A DNA stretch of 64,000 bases from JAUXFS01 sp963772635 (GCA_963772635.1 CAVYYK010000027.1:1-64000); one strand, 5' to 3'; counted from the stretch's first letter, positions 54,876 to 63,584 are shown. Numbers and translations are program-made. The notes: a model not told the origin generated them from the sequence alone.

Positions 54876-56960
54876 ATGTCTTTGAAATCGACCTGGGACA
54901 GTACCTTCGGCTCCCTGCAGAAGATCGGCAAGTCCCTGATGCTGCCGGTATCCGTGCTGCCGGTGGCCGGCATCCTGCTCGGCGTGGGCAGCTCCATTGC
55001 CGGTGCCGACAATCTCGCCCCGTGGCTGATCAAGGTCGGCGAGATCATGGCCGCCTCCGGCGGTGCGGTGTTTACGATATTGCCGCTGATCTTCGCCATC
55101 GGCGTCGTGCTTGGCTTTACCGATAACGACGGCGTCGCCGCCATGGCCGCGACCGTCGGCTACTTCGTAATGATTGCCGCGCTCGGTATTTTGGGTCTGC
55201 TGTTCATCTCGTGGATGGCGCCGGTGGAGCCGTTGCAGATGGCCGGCGGGGTCGGGCAGGCGGTGCACATCGAATATGACGGGGAGCACCAACGCTTTAT
55301 TTGCCTGGATGCCGATGGGCGGACGCTGAAGCAGATCCGCGCCGATGAGGCCAAAGGCAATGCGATCACCTGCGACGGCGTGACGGTGCCTTTCAGCCTT
55401 CAGAATGCCCAGGAGGGCGGCGGTGCCCTGGCCTTGTACGACTCCGGCAACGGCGAGATGAAGCCGTTTCCGAAGGCGCAAAGCCGCGCCGAGATCAAGA
55501 ACATCTTCGGCATCGAATCCATCGATACCGGCGTTTTCGGCGGCATCCTTATTGGATTGATCGCCGCGGCGCTGTTCAACCGCTACTACCGGATCAAGTT
55601 GCCGCCCTATCTGGGCTTCTTCGCCGGCAAGCGCTTCGTGCCTATCGTCGTCTCCTTTGCCGCCATCGCACTGGCCGGGGTGCTGGCCATCGTCTGGCCA
55701 CCGATCGGCGGGGCCATTCGTGACTTCGGCGACTGGGCCGCATATGGCAATCCGGCCATCGCGGTGACTGTCTATGGTGTCGTCGAACGCATGCTTTTGC
55801 CCTTTGGCCTGCACCATATCTGGAACGTGCCGTTCTTTTTCGAGGTTGGCACCTACGTCAATCCGAAGACTGGCGAGACCGTCCACGGTGTCCTCAGCCG
55901 CTTCTTCGCGGGCGACTATGAGGCGGCGATCCTCGGCGGCGGCTTCGTGTTCAAGATGTTCGGTCTGCCGGCCGCGGCGCTGGCGATCTACCAAACCGCG
56001 AAGCCGGAGAATAAGGCGCGGGTCGGCGGTATCATGGCATCGGCGGCGTTGACCGCGTTCCTGACCGGCATCACCGAGCCGTTGGAGTTCGCGTTCCTGT
56101 TCGTCGCGCCGATCCTGTACGTGGTCCATGCCCTCCTCGTCGGGTTGGCCTTCCTTGCCACCTACCTGCTCGATGCGCGCCTGGGCTACTCCTTCTCCCA
56201 TGGCTTCATCGACTATGCCCTCTACTTCGTCAACGACATCAAGCCCTGGATCATCCTGGTCCTGGGGCCGATCTTCGCCGTGGTCTACTACACGGTGTTC
56301 CGAACTCTGATCGTGAAGATGAACCTGATGACCCCGGGCCGCGGGGCGGAGGCCGTCGATATGTCCGAGGTCAAGGCCGAAGTCGCCGACGAGTTTGTCA
56401 AAGAGTTGGTCCTCGCCTTTGGCGGCAAGAGCAACATCAAGGGCCTGGACGCCTGTATCACGCGCCTGCGCATCGATGTGGCGGACATGGACAAGGCGAA
56501 TCCGGAAAAGCTCAAGGCCCTCGGCGCGGCCGGTGTGCTGGTCGTCGGCAAGAGCATGCAGGCGATCTTCGGACCGCGTTCCGAGAACCTCATGACCGAT
56601 ATGAAGGAGTACCTGAAGACTTCCGGAGACGAGGCTGAGCTGGCAGAAGGCGCGGCAGCGCCGAAGGTGCGCTACAAGGCCGACGACCTGCGCCCGCGCG
56701 CCCGCGATGCAAATGCGCCGGAGAAGGCCCGGGCGATCTTGGCGTGTCTGGGCGGCGGCGGCAATGTGCAGCAGGCCGAGGCCTGTGCCGAAACCCGCTT
56801 GCGGGTCACGCTGAAGGATGCCGGCCAACTCGATGAGGCAGGATTGGAGCAGGCGGGTGTGCAGGGCATCATGCGCCTGGAACAGGGCGTGATGCATCTC
56901 TTGGTTGGGCTCAATGCCGACCAGTATGCCGCCGAGATGCGCGCAGCGATGGCTGGTTGA
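54876..56960 (+). CDS. PTS transporter IIC-IIB-IIB, glucose/N-acetylglucosamine type
   Basis: This 694-aa membrane permease phosphorylates its sugar during import. The IIC domain (residues 1-480) matches PtsG/NagE: SLMLPVSVLPVAGILLGVGS, IKLPPYLGFFAGKRFVP and LPFGLHHIWNVPF. The first IIB has Cys in IKGLDACITRLRIDV. A second IIB follows, with Cys in QQAEACAETRLRVTL. About 90 residues (115-205) not found in E. coli PtsG are inserted between early helices. The ATG is 14 bases after the IIA-HPr-EI stop, so the two genes form an operon. Sugar specificity is glucose or GlcNAc. Confidence 0.93.
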   Translation: MSLKSTWDSTFGSLQKIGKSLMLPVSVLPVAGILLGVGSSIAGADNLAPWLIKVGEIMAASGGAVFTILPLIFAIGVVLGFTDNDGVAAMAATVGYFVMIAALGILGLLFISWMAPVEPLQMAGGVGQAVHIEYDGEHQRFICLDADGRTLKQIRADEAKGNAITCDGVTVPFSLQNAQEGGGALALYDSGNGEMKPFPKAQSRAEIKNIFGIESIDTGVFGGILIGLIAAALFNRYYRIKLPPYLGFFAGKRFVPIVVSFAAIALAGVLAIVWPPIGGAIRDFGDWAAYGNPAIAVTVYGVVERMLLPFGLHHIWNVPFFFEVGTYVNPKTGETVHGVLSRFFAGDYEAAILGGGFVFKMFGLPAAALAIYQTAKPENKARVGGIMASAALTAFLTGITEPLEFAFLFVAPILYVVHALLVGLAFLATYLLDARLGYSFSHGFIDYALYFVNDIKPWIILVLGPIFAVVYYTVFRTLIVKMNLMTPGRGAEAVDMSEVKAEVADEFVKELVLAFGGKSNIKGLDACITRLRIDVADMDKANPEKLKALGAAGVLVVGKSMQAIFGPRSENLMTDMKEYLKTSGDEAELAEGAAAPKVRYKADDLRPRARDANAPEKARAILACLGGGGNVQQAEACAETRLRVTLKDAGQLDEAGLEQAGVQGIMRLEQGVMHLLVGLNADQYAAEMRAAMAG

Positions 56961-57185
56961 TCACAATCTGCGCGACTCCGGCGGCCACATCGGGACGGCA
57001 CCACCGACGTCACCCTGACGCTGGGGCCGATAGACCTGGCTTTGGTCACCCCCGAGTTGCTGACTGGGAAAGAAACGGCATGGCTCGACGCCTACCACGC
57101 CAGGGTGCGCCAGACGCTGACGCCGCTGGTGGATGCGGAAACCGCGGAGTGGCTGCGGGGGGCTACGCGTCCGGTCTCGGGCTGA
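56961..57185 (+). pseudogene. Aminopeptidase P remnant, internally deleted
   Basis: The stretch GACTCCGGCGGCCACATCGG to about 57016 matches the DSGGQYLDGTTDVT region of the intact gene (51478-51521). It then jumps directly to the gene's last 168 bases (57018-57185). About 390 bases between them are missing, joined at a short similarity (ACCC-ACG-TGG). It is therefore the tail of a second, decayed copy, not a simple target duplication. Confidence 0.7.
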
Positions 57186-57303
57186 CGATCGCGATCGCGG
57201 GTTCGCCGCGAGGGTTCAGCGACGGCGCACGGACCGCACGACGACCGGTCGACCGCCCGGTCGGATGAGCTTCCAGGTAAGCAATGGGGTGGCCATGACG
57301 ACA
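57018..57303 (+). repeat. Direct repeat right of the PTS island
   Basis: Copy of 51915-52200, extending past the aminopeptidase stop codon by 118 bases, through GACGGCGCACGGACCGCACG to GGCCATGACG. The shared flank beyond the stop shows that the duplicated unit included downstream sequence. Confidence 0.85.
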
Positions 57304-57309
57304 TACCTC

Positions 57310-57624
57310 TCGATTTACGGTCCCGAAATCGCTCATTTCAGGAAAGGATGATCCAGAATTTCCAGATCAACCTAAAATAATATTTTCAAATATGCTTGTT
57401 AAATTTTAGTGAAATCGGATTCATGAAATAATTGTTCACATTAGTTTAACAGATTTGCAACAATCACTATTCGCCTCATTGCAAATTCGCGGAGCATACC
57501 GAGTCGAAAGGATGGTTGTCATTGCGCGCCGCGCGCGGGGCTATCGCCTCCGCGTTGCGGCCGCGTCGTTGCAGGGCACCACCCGCAACGACACGCTTGC
57601 CGGAGAGAGGCGGCGGCTTGGGGA
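57310..57624. other. AT-rich intergenic region between the PTS island and ecm
   Basis: No gene is supported. Bases 57360-57480 are much richer in A/T than anything else in the window (AATAATATTTTCAAATATGC and following). An inverted repeat ATTTGCAA (57453-57460) and TTGCAAAT (57479-57486) is separated by 18 bases. The rest up to the ecm stop is GC-rich. No terminator with a T tract is evident. Confidence 0.6.
57453..57486. promoter_or_regulatory. Inverted TTGCAAA-type site
   Basis: Perfect 8-base arms ATTTGCAA and TTGCAAAT lie 18 bases apart. The half-site resembles the TTTGCAAA boxes bound by ScfR/PccR-type regulators of short-chain acyl-CoA assimilation. Distance between arms is larger than in those operators. 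Binding is a guess from sequence only. Confidence 0.3.
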
Positions 57625-59631
57625 CTACGCCGCTTCCCTCGCCTCGACGATGTCGAGGATCTCGCCCATGATCGCGTTGAGGTCGAAGTCCTTCGGCGTG
57701 TAAACCCGTGCGACACCGGCCGCGACCAGGGCATCGGCGTCTTCCGGCGGGATGATGCCGCCGACGATCACCGGCACGTCCTCGAGTTCGGCTGCCCGCA
57801 TCAGCTCCATGATCTCGGTGACCAGCGGTACGTGAGAGCCGGACAGGATCGACAACCCGACCACGTGCACCCCTTCCTCCAGCGCCGCGTCGACGATCTG
57901 CTCGGGTGTGAGCCTGATGCCCTCGTAGACCACCTCGAACCCGGCATCGCGAGCCCGGAGCGCGATCTGCTCGGCGCCGTTGGAATGGCCGTCCAGCCCC
58001 GGCTTTCCAACCAGCATCTTGATCCGCCGGCCAAGCTTTCCGGTCAATCCCTGGACCCGGGAACGCACCTTCGTCAGGCGTTCCACGTCGCCGGTCATCG
58101 ACGCCTGGCCGACGCCGGTGGGCGCGCGGAACTCGCCGAAAATCTCGCGGAGTGTCTTTGACCACTCACCCGTGGTTACCCCGGCCAGGGCGCACGCGAT
58201 CGAGGGCTCCATGATGTTCCGCCCCTCCTTCGCCGCGGTCGCGAGATTGTCCAACGCCGCCTTGACCCCGGCCGCGTCACGGCTTTCGCGCCACGCCTGG
58301 AGGCCGGCGATCTGCTCGGCTTCCGCCCGCGGATCGACGGTCATGATGCTTTCCTCGGCGCCGGTCAGCGGCGACGACTCGGCCTCGATGAACTTGTTGA
58401 CGCCGATGACGATCTGCTCTCCGGATTCGATGGCGCCGAGCCGCTTGGCGTTGGACTCCACCAACCGCTGCTTCATGTAGCTCGACTCGACCGCGGCAAC
58501 GGCGCCGCCCATTTCGTCGATGCGGGCGAGTTCCTCGCGCGCCTGGTATTTCAGCTGCTCGACTTTCTCCGCGATCACCCGCGAGCCATCGAAAATGTCG
58601 TCGTATTCGAGCAGGTCGGTCTCGTAGGCGACGATCTGCTGCAGCCTCAGCGACCATTGCTGATCCCACGGTCGGGGCAGGCCCAGGGCCTCGTTCCACG
58701 CCGGCAATTGCACGGCCCGGGCACGGGCGTCCTTGGACAACACCACCGCCAGCATTTCGAGGAGAATACGATAGACGTTGTTCTCCGGCTGCTGCTCGGT
58801 CAGGCCGAGGGAGTTGACCTGGACGCCGTAACGGAAGCGCCGGTATTTGGGATCTTCGATGCCATAGCGCTCCTCGGTGATCTCGTCCCAAAGATCGTTG
58901 AAAGCCCGCATCTTGCACAACTCGGTCAAGAATCGGATCCCGGCATTGCAGAAGAAGCTGATCCGCCCGACGACCTGGGGGATATCCCCGTCGGGAACCT
59001 GGCCGGATTCCTTGACGGTGTCGAGCACCGCCACCGCCGTGGCCAGGGCGAAGGCGAGTTCCTGTTCCGGCGTCGCGCCGGCCTCCTGGAGGTGATACGA
59101 GCAGACATTGATCGGGTTCCACTTCGGCACTTCCCGGTAGGTGAACGCGATCACGTCGGACGTCAGCCGCATCGAAGGTGCGGGCGGAAAGATGTAGGTG
59201 CCGCGGGAGAGGTATTCCTTGATGATGTCGTTCTGGATGGTCCCCGACAGCGACGCCCGCGCCACCCCCTGACTCTCGGCCGCGGCGATATACAGCGACA
59301 ACAGCCACGCCGCCGGCGCATTGATGGTCATCGACGTGTTCATGCGATCGAGCGGAATGCCCTCGAGCAGGGTCTTCATATCTCCGAGATGGCAAACCGG
59401 AACGCCGACCTTGCCGACCTCGCCTTTGGCGAGAACGTGATCGGAGTCGTAGCCTGTCTGGGTCGGCAGATCGAAGGCGATCGACAGCCCGGTTTGGCCG
59501 CGCGCCAGGTTCTTGCGGTAGAGCGCGTTCGACTCCCTCGCCGAGCCGTACCCGGAATAGGTACGGATGAGCCATGGCTTGTCCCGGCTAACCGCCGGGG
59601 ATTGTTGTGCAGTTGCTAACTTCTCGGCCAT
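57625..59631 (-). CDS. ecm: Ethylmalonyl-CoA mutase
   Basis: Ecm converts (2R)-ethylmalonyl-CoA to (2S)-methylsuccinyl-CoA with adenosylcobalamin. The single-chain protein of 668 aa has the TIM-barrel mutase domain (LSIAFDLPTQTGYDSDHVLA, MNTSMTINAPAAWLLSLYI) and a C-terminal B12 domain (VGKPGLDGHSNGAEQIALRA with the Asp-x-His-x2-Gly cobalt ligand, then SILSGSHVPLV). Length, context and the GLDGHSNG form support Ecm rather than methylmalonyl-CoA mutase. The ATG at 59631 follows GGGAAGGGAACAA. It is divergent from ccr. Confidence 0.95.
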   Translation of the reverse strand: MAEKLATAQQSPAVSRDKPWLIRTYSGYGSARESNALYRKNLARGQTGLSIAFDLPTQTGYDSDHVLAKGEVGKVGVPVCHLGDMKTLLEGIPLDRMNTSMTINAPAAWLLSLYIAAAESQGVARASLSGTIQNDIIKEYLSRGTYIFPPAPSMRLTSDVIAFTYREVPKWNPINVCSYHLQEAGATPEQELAFALATAVAVLDTVKESGQVPDGDIPQVVGRISFFCNAGIRFLTELCKMRAFNDLWDEITEERYGIEDPKYRRFRYGVQVNSLGLTEQQPENNVYRILLEMLAVVLSKDARARAVQLPAWNEALGLPRPWDQQWSLRLQQIVAYETDLLEYDDIFDGSRVIAEKVEQLKYQAREELARIDEMGGAVAAVESSYMKQRLVESNAKRLGAIESGEQIVIGVNKFIEAESSPLTGAEESIMTVDPRAEAEQIAGLQAWRESRDAAGVKAALDNLATAAKEGRNIMEPSIACALAGVTTGEWSKTLREIFGEFRAPTGVGQASMTGDVERLTKVRSRVQGLTGKLGRRIKMLVGKPGLDGHSNGAEQIALRARDAGFEVVYEGIRLTPEQIVDAALEEGVHVVGLSILSGSHVPLVTEIMELMRAAELEDVPVIVGGIIPPEDADALVAAGVARVYTPKDFDLNAIMGEILDIVEAREAA

Positions 59632-59827
59632 TTGTTCCCTTCCCCAGCTTTCCCTCGAGCCCGCGCGAACCCCCGCGAAACGCCCAGAAAAAGCCACTCT
59701 TCGGCATGCCTGGAACCAGTACGGTACCAAATTGTGCATTGCGAAGAAAGGCTCAAACCGCTAAAAAGCTTTTTTGCCTGTGAAGGATGCGATTCAACCT
59801 TATCTCGCCATCGCGCGGCCGTGGTCG

Positions 59828-59835
59828 TTTGCAAA
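59828..59835. promoter_or_regulatory. TTTGCAAA box in the ecm-ccr divergent promoter region
   Basis: A perfect palindrome TTTGCAAA stands 86 bases before ccr and 197 bases before ecm. This is the half-site of ScfR/PccR operators (TTTGCAAA-N4-TTTGCAAA). No second exact box is 4 bases away, so the match is incomplete. Confidence 0.35.
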
Positions 59836-59920
59836 TCTACGCCGGGGGGCGGGTCACCGGAAGCGGTTTCGCCGCTTCGGGATAAGGGATCTGGGCTCAG
59901 ACGCTTGCGGAGGAAACACG

Positions 59921-61669
59921 ATGACGAAGGAAGTTTACGATATCGCCGATGCACCGCCGGTCGGCGAGGTGCCGAAGAAAATGAATGCCTGGCTGGTCCG
60001 CGAAGAGCGGTTCGGCCAGCCGACGTCGGCGTTCCAGAAAGAGGTCGTCGACATTCCAAAGATCGCGGACGACGACGTGCTCGTCTACGTGATGGCCGCG
60101 GGCATCAACTACAACAACGTCTGGGCGGCGCTGGGTATCCCGGTCAACGTCATCAAGGCGCGCAACAAACAGGGCGAGCCCGAAGATTTCCACATCGGCG
60201 GCAGCGACGCCTCCGGGATCGTCTACAAGGTCGGCAAGGACGTGAAAAACGTCAAGGTCGGCGACGAGGTTGTCGTCCACTGCGCTACGTGGTCGCGCGA
60301 CTGCCCGTGGGTCACGGCCGGCAACGACCCGATGTATTCGCCGACCTTCAAGATCTGGGGCTACGAGACCAATTACGGCAGCTTCGCCCAGTTCACCAAG
60401 GTACAAGCGCATCAATGCATGCCCAAGCCCAAGCACATGAGCTGGGAAGAGGCCGCCTCCTATGCGCTGGTCGGCGCGACGGCCTATCGGATGCTGCACG
60501 GTTGGCCCGAGAATACCATGAAGGCGGGCGATCCGGTGCTGATCTGGGGCGGCGCCGGCGGCCTCGGCTCGATGGCGATCCAGATCGCCAAGGCCTCGAA
60601 GGCGATCCCCGTCGCCGTCATCTCCGGCGAAGACAAGATCGACTACTGCATGAAGCTCGGCGCCAAGGGCTGCATCAACCGCAAGGATTTCGACCACTGG
60701 GGGATGCTGCCCCACTGGAAGGACAACGTTGGTTACGCCAACTGGCTGAAGGGCGTGCGCGCGTTCGGCTCGACCTTCTGGGAGGTTCTCGGCGAAAAGC
60801 GCCAGCCGACCGTCGTCTTCGAACATCCCGGCGAAACCACCATCCCGACCTCGTTGTTCATCTGCGAAACCGGCGGCATGGTGGTGATTTGCGCCGGCAC
60901 CACCGGTTACAACGCAACCGTCGATCTGCGCTATTTGTGGATGCGCCAGAAGCGGGTGCAGGGCTCGCACTTTGCCAACGACGACCAGTGCTACGCGATG
61001 AACAAGCTGGCCCTGAAAGGCCTGCTCGATCCGTGCATGTCCAAGGCCTTTACCTACGACGATCTGCCGACGGCGCACCAGCTGATGCATGACAACCAGC
61101 ATCCGCACGGCAACATGGCGGTGCTGATTGGCGCGCCTGACTTCGGCCTCGGCAAAAGCGCCAAGGATCCGGTCCCCCACGAATCTCCGACCCTGCCGGA
61201 AGACGACGTCCACGACACGCCGCATCCGTATCCGCTCTCGGTGCCGCTGGCGGATGTCGCCGAACTGGAGGACATCCACCTCGTCGACGACGGCACCAAG
61301 GTTCGCCAGCGGATGCATGTCGGCTTCATCTCCTGCACCAAGGAAGCCACCATTCAGGAGGCCGCCAAGACGATGATCGACAACGACATCCACGCGTTGG
61401 TGGTCACCGAGGGTGGCAGAGTGGCCGGCGTGCTGTCGCAGACCGACCTGGTCCTCGCCCGCCAGGGACGGACATCGGCAGAAGCCCGTAAATTGACTGT
61501 CGGGCAATTCATGACCGAGGGTTGCGCCTCGTGCGATGCCGACACGCCGATGTCCGAGGCGATCACCCAGATGATGAAAATGCGTATTCACCGGTTGCTG
61601 GTCACCGAGAACGACAAGCCGGTGGGCGTGTTGTCGATGACCGACGTCGTCCGGAGGCTGATGGGCTAG
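59921..61669 (+). CDS. ccr: Crotonyl-CoA carboxylase/reductase with C-terminal CBS pair
   Basis: Ccr reduces crotonyl-CoA with NADPH and fixes CO2 to give ethylmalonyl-CoA, the defining step of the pathway. Residues 1-415 match the usual Ccr: AGINYNNVWAALGIPVNV with the CO2-binding Asn, the NADPH site LIWGGAGGLGSMAIQIA, and VQGSHFANDDQ with His. Typical Ccr ends near residue 430. This one has 582 aa, because residues about 464-582 form two CBS domains (IDNDIHALVVTEGGRVAGVL, MRIHRLLVTENDKPVGVLSM). CBS pairs usually bind AMP or ATP. The ATG follows GGAGGAAACACG. Confidence 0.95.
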   Translation: MTKEVYDIADAPPVGEVPKKMNAWLVREERFGQPTSAFQKEVVDIPKIADDDVLVYVMAAGINYNNVWAALGIPVNVIKARNKQGEPEDFHIGGSDASGIVYKVGKDVKNVKVGDEVVVHCATWSRDCPWVTAGNDPMYSPTFKIWGYETNYGSFAQFTKVQAHQCMPKPKHMSWEEAASYALVGATAYRMLHGWPENTMKAGDPVLIWGGAGGLGSMAIQIAKASKAIPVAVISGEDKIDYCMKLGAKGCINRKDFDHWGMLPHWKDNVGYANWLKGVRAFGSTFWEVLGEKRQPTVVFEHPGETTIPTSLFICETGGMVVICAGTTGYNATVDLRYLWMRQKRVQGSHFANDDQCYAMNKLALKGLLDPCMSKAFTYDDLPTAHQLMHDNQHPHGNMAVLIGAPDFGLGKSAKDPVPHESPTLPEDDVHDTPHPYPLSVPLADVAELEDIHLVDDGTKVRQRMHVGFISCTKEATIQEAAKTMIDNDIHALVVTEGGRVAGVLSQTDLVLARQGRTSAEARKLTVGQFMTEGCASCDADTPMSEAITQMMKMRIHRLLVTENDKPVGVLSMTDVVRRLMG

Positions 61670-61701
61670 AACCGATCACCGTCCGCAACAGGATGCCAGT
61701 G

Positions 61702-61813
61702 CCCACCCCGACCGCGCTCTCGCGCAAGGGGTGGGTTCGGCCCCCGCAAGTGTCAGGCGGCCAGGCCGCCACCTAATATGGTAACAGCAGGGGCCGGAGC
61801 AATCCGGCCCCTG
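61702..61813 (+). promoter_or_regulatory. Three stacked hairpins between ccr and mcd
   Basis: The 166-base gap holds three predicted stems: CCCACCCC (61702-61709) with GGGGTGGG (61728-61735); GGCGGC-CAG-GCCGCC (61756-61770); and CAGGGGCCGGA-GCAA-TCCGGCCCCTG (61788-61813), a perfect 11-bp stem with a GNRA loop. The last ends 22 bases before the mcd ATG, next to its ribosome binding site. None has a T tract, so processing, stabilisation or translation control fits better than termination. Confidence 0.6.
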
Positions 61814-61835
61814 TCGTCTAGGATGGAGAAACGTC

Positions 61836-63503
61836 ATGGATGCCGCTGAGAGCCAGAGTCCGGTGCTGCCGGACCTGTTCGCGACCTGCCTCGAGGCGTT
61901 GAACGCCGCCCAACATCTCATGGTCGAGGCCCGAAAAGGGGTCTCGTCGATGGTCATCCACGGCGGCCGTCTGGATGCCGCCCTGGTGGATGAGCACCAG
62001 TTTGGCGTTCATGGCTATGCCTGGCTGGCCACCTACATCGCCGGCCTGCAGCAGATGCTGGTATGGGCCGAACGGCTCGAGGAAGCCGGCCAACTGAGCG
62101 AAATGGAGAGCCTGCTGGTGCAGGCGACCTACGGTGAGTATCTCTCGCAGATCGTCGGCGGCATCCCGATGTCGCAGGTGGAGGTGGTTCGGCCCCGGGA
62201 CATGGGCGTCTCGGACGAGGCCATCCACGCCTTCTGCACGCCAGGGGTGATGAACCTGATCAACAACGGCAACACCAACCCCGTCCGCATGGCGATTGCC
62301 AAGCACATGGGCGACGGCCACTTCGGCAACCTCGGGCTCGATGAAGATCTCACCATGATCCAGGACCAGTTCCGCCGCTGGAGCGAGGAGAAGGTGGTGC
62401 CCTTCGCCCATGGCTGGCACGAACGCGACGAACTGATTCCGATCGAGATCATCGACGAGATGGCCGAACTCGGCGTCTTCGGACTGACCGTTCCGGAGGC
62501 GTATGGTGGCCTCGGCATGGGCAAGACGGCGATGTGCGTCGTCACCGAAGAACTCAGCCGGGCCTACATCGGCGTCGGTTCCCTGGGTACCCGTTCGGAA
62601 ATCGCCGCCGAGCTCATCCGCCTCGGCGGTACCGACGACCAGAAAGAGTATTATCTCCCGAAACTGGTCTCCGGCGAGATCCTGCCGACGGCGGTGTTCA
62701 CCGAGCCCAACACCGGTTCGGACCTGGGTTCGCTGCGCACCCGCGCGGCGCTGGAGGGGGATGTCTACAAAATCACCGGGAACAAGACCTGGATCACCCA
62801 TGCCGCGCGTACCGACATGATGACCCTGCTGGCGCGCACCAGCCCCGATGAGAAAGGCTACAAGGGCCTTAGCATGTTCCTCGCCGAAAAGCCCCGGGGC
62901 ACCGACGAGGACCCCTTCCCTGCCGCCAACATGACCGGCGGCGAGATCGAGGTGTTGGGCTACCGCGGGATGAAGGAGTACGAACTCGGTTTCGACGGCT
63001 TCGAGGTGCCGGCGAAGAACCTGCTTGGACGGGCCGAGGGAAACGGATTCAAGCAGTTGATGGCAACCTTCGAAGGCGCCCGCATCCAAACGGCGGCACG
63101 CGCCGTCGGTGTTGCCCAGTGCGCCATGGAACTCGGCCTCCAGTATGCCCAGGAACGGGTCCAGTTCGGCCGGCCGATCTTCGAGTTTCCACGGGTTGCC
63201 GGCAAGCTGGCGTGGATGGCGGTCGAAACGATGGTCGCTCGGCAGTTGACCTACGATTCGGCACGTGAGAAGGACTCCGACCGCCGATGCGATATCGAGG
63301 CGGGGATGGCCAAGCTGCTCGCCGCCCGGGTCGCGTGGAGCAACGCCGACAACGCGCTGCAGATCCACGGCGGTAACGGATATGCCCTCGAGTACCCGAT
63401 CTCCCGGGTTTTGTGCGACGCCCGCATCCTCAACATCTTCGAGGGCGCGGCCGAGATCCAGTCCCAGGTCATCGCCCGCGGCCTCCTGTCGGCACGCAGC
63501 TGA
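61836..63503 (+). CDS. mcd: (2S)-Methylsuccinyl-CoA dehydrogenase
   Basis: Mcd oxidises methylsuccinyl-CoA to mesaconyl-CoA with FAD, passing electrons to ETF. The 555-aa protein has the long N-terminal extension (first about 150 residues) typical of Mcd, then an acyl-CoA dehydrogenase fold: AVFTEPNTGSDLGSLRTRA, ITGNKTWITHAARTDMMTLL, ALQIHGGNGYALEYPISRVL and the catalytic Glu in LNIFEGAAEIQSQVIARG. The ATG follows GGATGGAGAAACGTC. It lies after ccr and before the cobalamin adenosyltransferase locus. Confidence 0.95.
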   Translation: MDAAESQSPVLPDLFATCLEALNAAQHLMVEARKGVSSMVIHGGRLDAALVDEHQFGVHGYAWLATYIAGLQQMLVWAERLEEAGQLSEMESLLVQATYGEYLSQIVGGIPMSQVEVVRPRDMGVSDEAIHAFCTPGVMNLINNGNTNPVRMAIAKHMGDGHFGNLGLDEDLTMIQDQFRRWSEEKVVPFAHGWHERDELIPIEIIDEMAELGVFGLTVPEAYGGLGMGKTAMCVVTEELSRAYIGVGSLGTRSEIAAELIRLGGTDDQKEYYLPKLVSGEILPTAVFTEPNTGSDLGSLRTRAALEGDVYKITGNKTWITHAARTDMMTLLARTSPDEKGYKGLSMFLAEKPRGTDEDPFPAANMTGGEIEVLGYRGMKEYELGFDGFEVPAKNLLGRAEGNGFKQLMATFEGARIQTAARAVGVAQCAMELGLQYAQERVQFGRPIFEFPRVAGKLAWMAVETMVARQLTYDSAREKDSDRRCDIEAGMAKLLAARVAWSNADNALQIHGGNGYALEYPISRVLCDARILNIFEGAAEIQSQVIARGLLSARS

Positions 63504-63531
63504 CGTTCGCTCCCGAGGAGAGAAACAGGGG

Positions 63532-63560
63532 CCGGGGGTCTTTTTTTTCAAGACCCCCGG
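63532..63560 (+). terminator. Hairpin after mcd
   Basis: A perfect 11-bp stem, CCGGGGGTCTT (63532-63542) with AAGACCCCCGG (63550-63560), encloses a loop TTTTTTC. The stem follows mcd by 28 bases. The T run is in the stem and loop instead of after it, so termination efficiency is uncertain, but position and strength suggest the end of the ccr-mcd unit. Confidence 0.6.
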
Positions 63561-63584
63561 GACCCGATGGCGATATGATGGGGG

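Noticed and set aside
54813..56897. 694-codon antisense frame opposite the PTS permease
   Set aside because: Product is low-complexity His/Asp/Gln-rich, as expected from the reverse complement of GC-rich codons. The sense frame is a clear PtsG/NagE.
51915..57303. Simple transposon with target-site duplication around the PTS genes
   Set aside because: The repeats are about 286 bp, diverged and gene-derived, and no transposase or integrase lies between them.
57625..59631. Methylmalonyl-CoA mutase instead of ethylmalonyl-CoA mutase
   Set aside because: The protein is closely related, but the single-chain 668-aa form and the position between ccr and mcd favour Ecm.
59897..61591. 564-codon antisense frame opposite ccr, and a 577-codon one opposite mcd (61818-63551)
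   Set aside because: Both are mirror frames of genes with strong motifs and have no ribosome binding sites or known domains.
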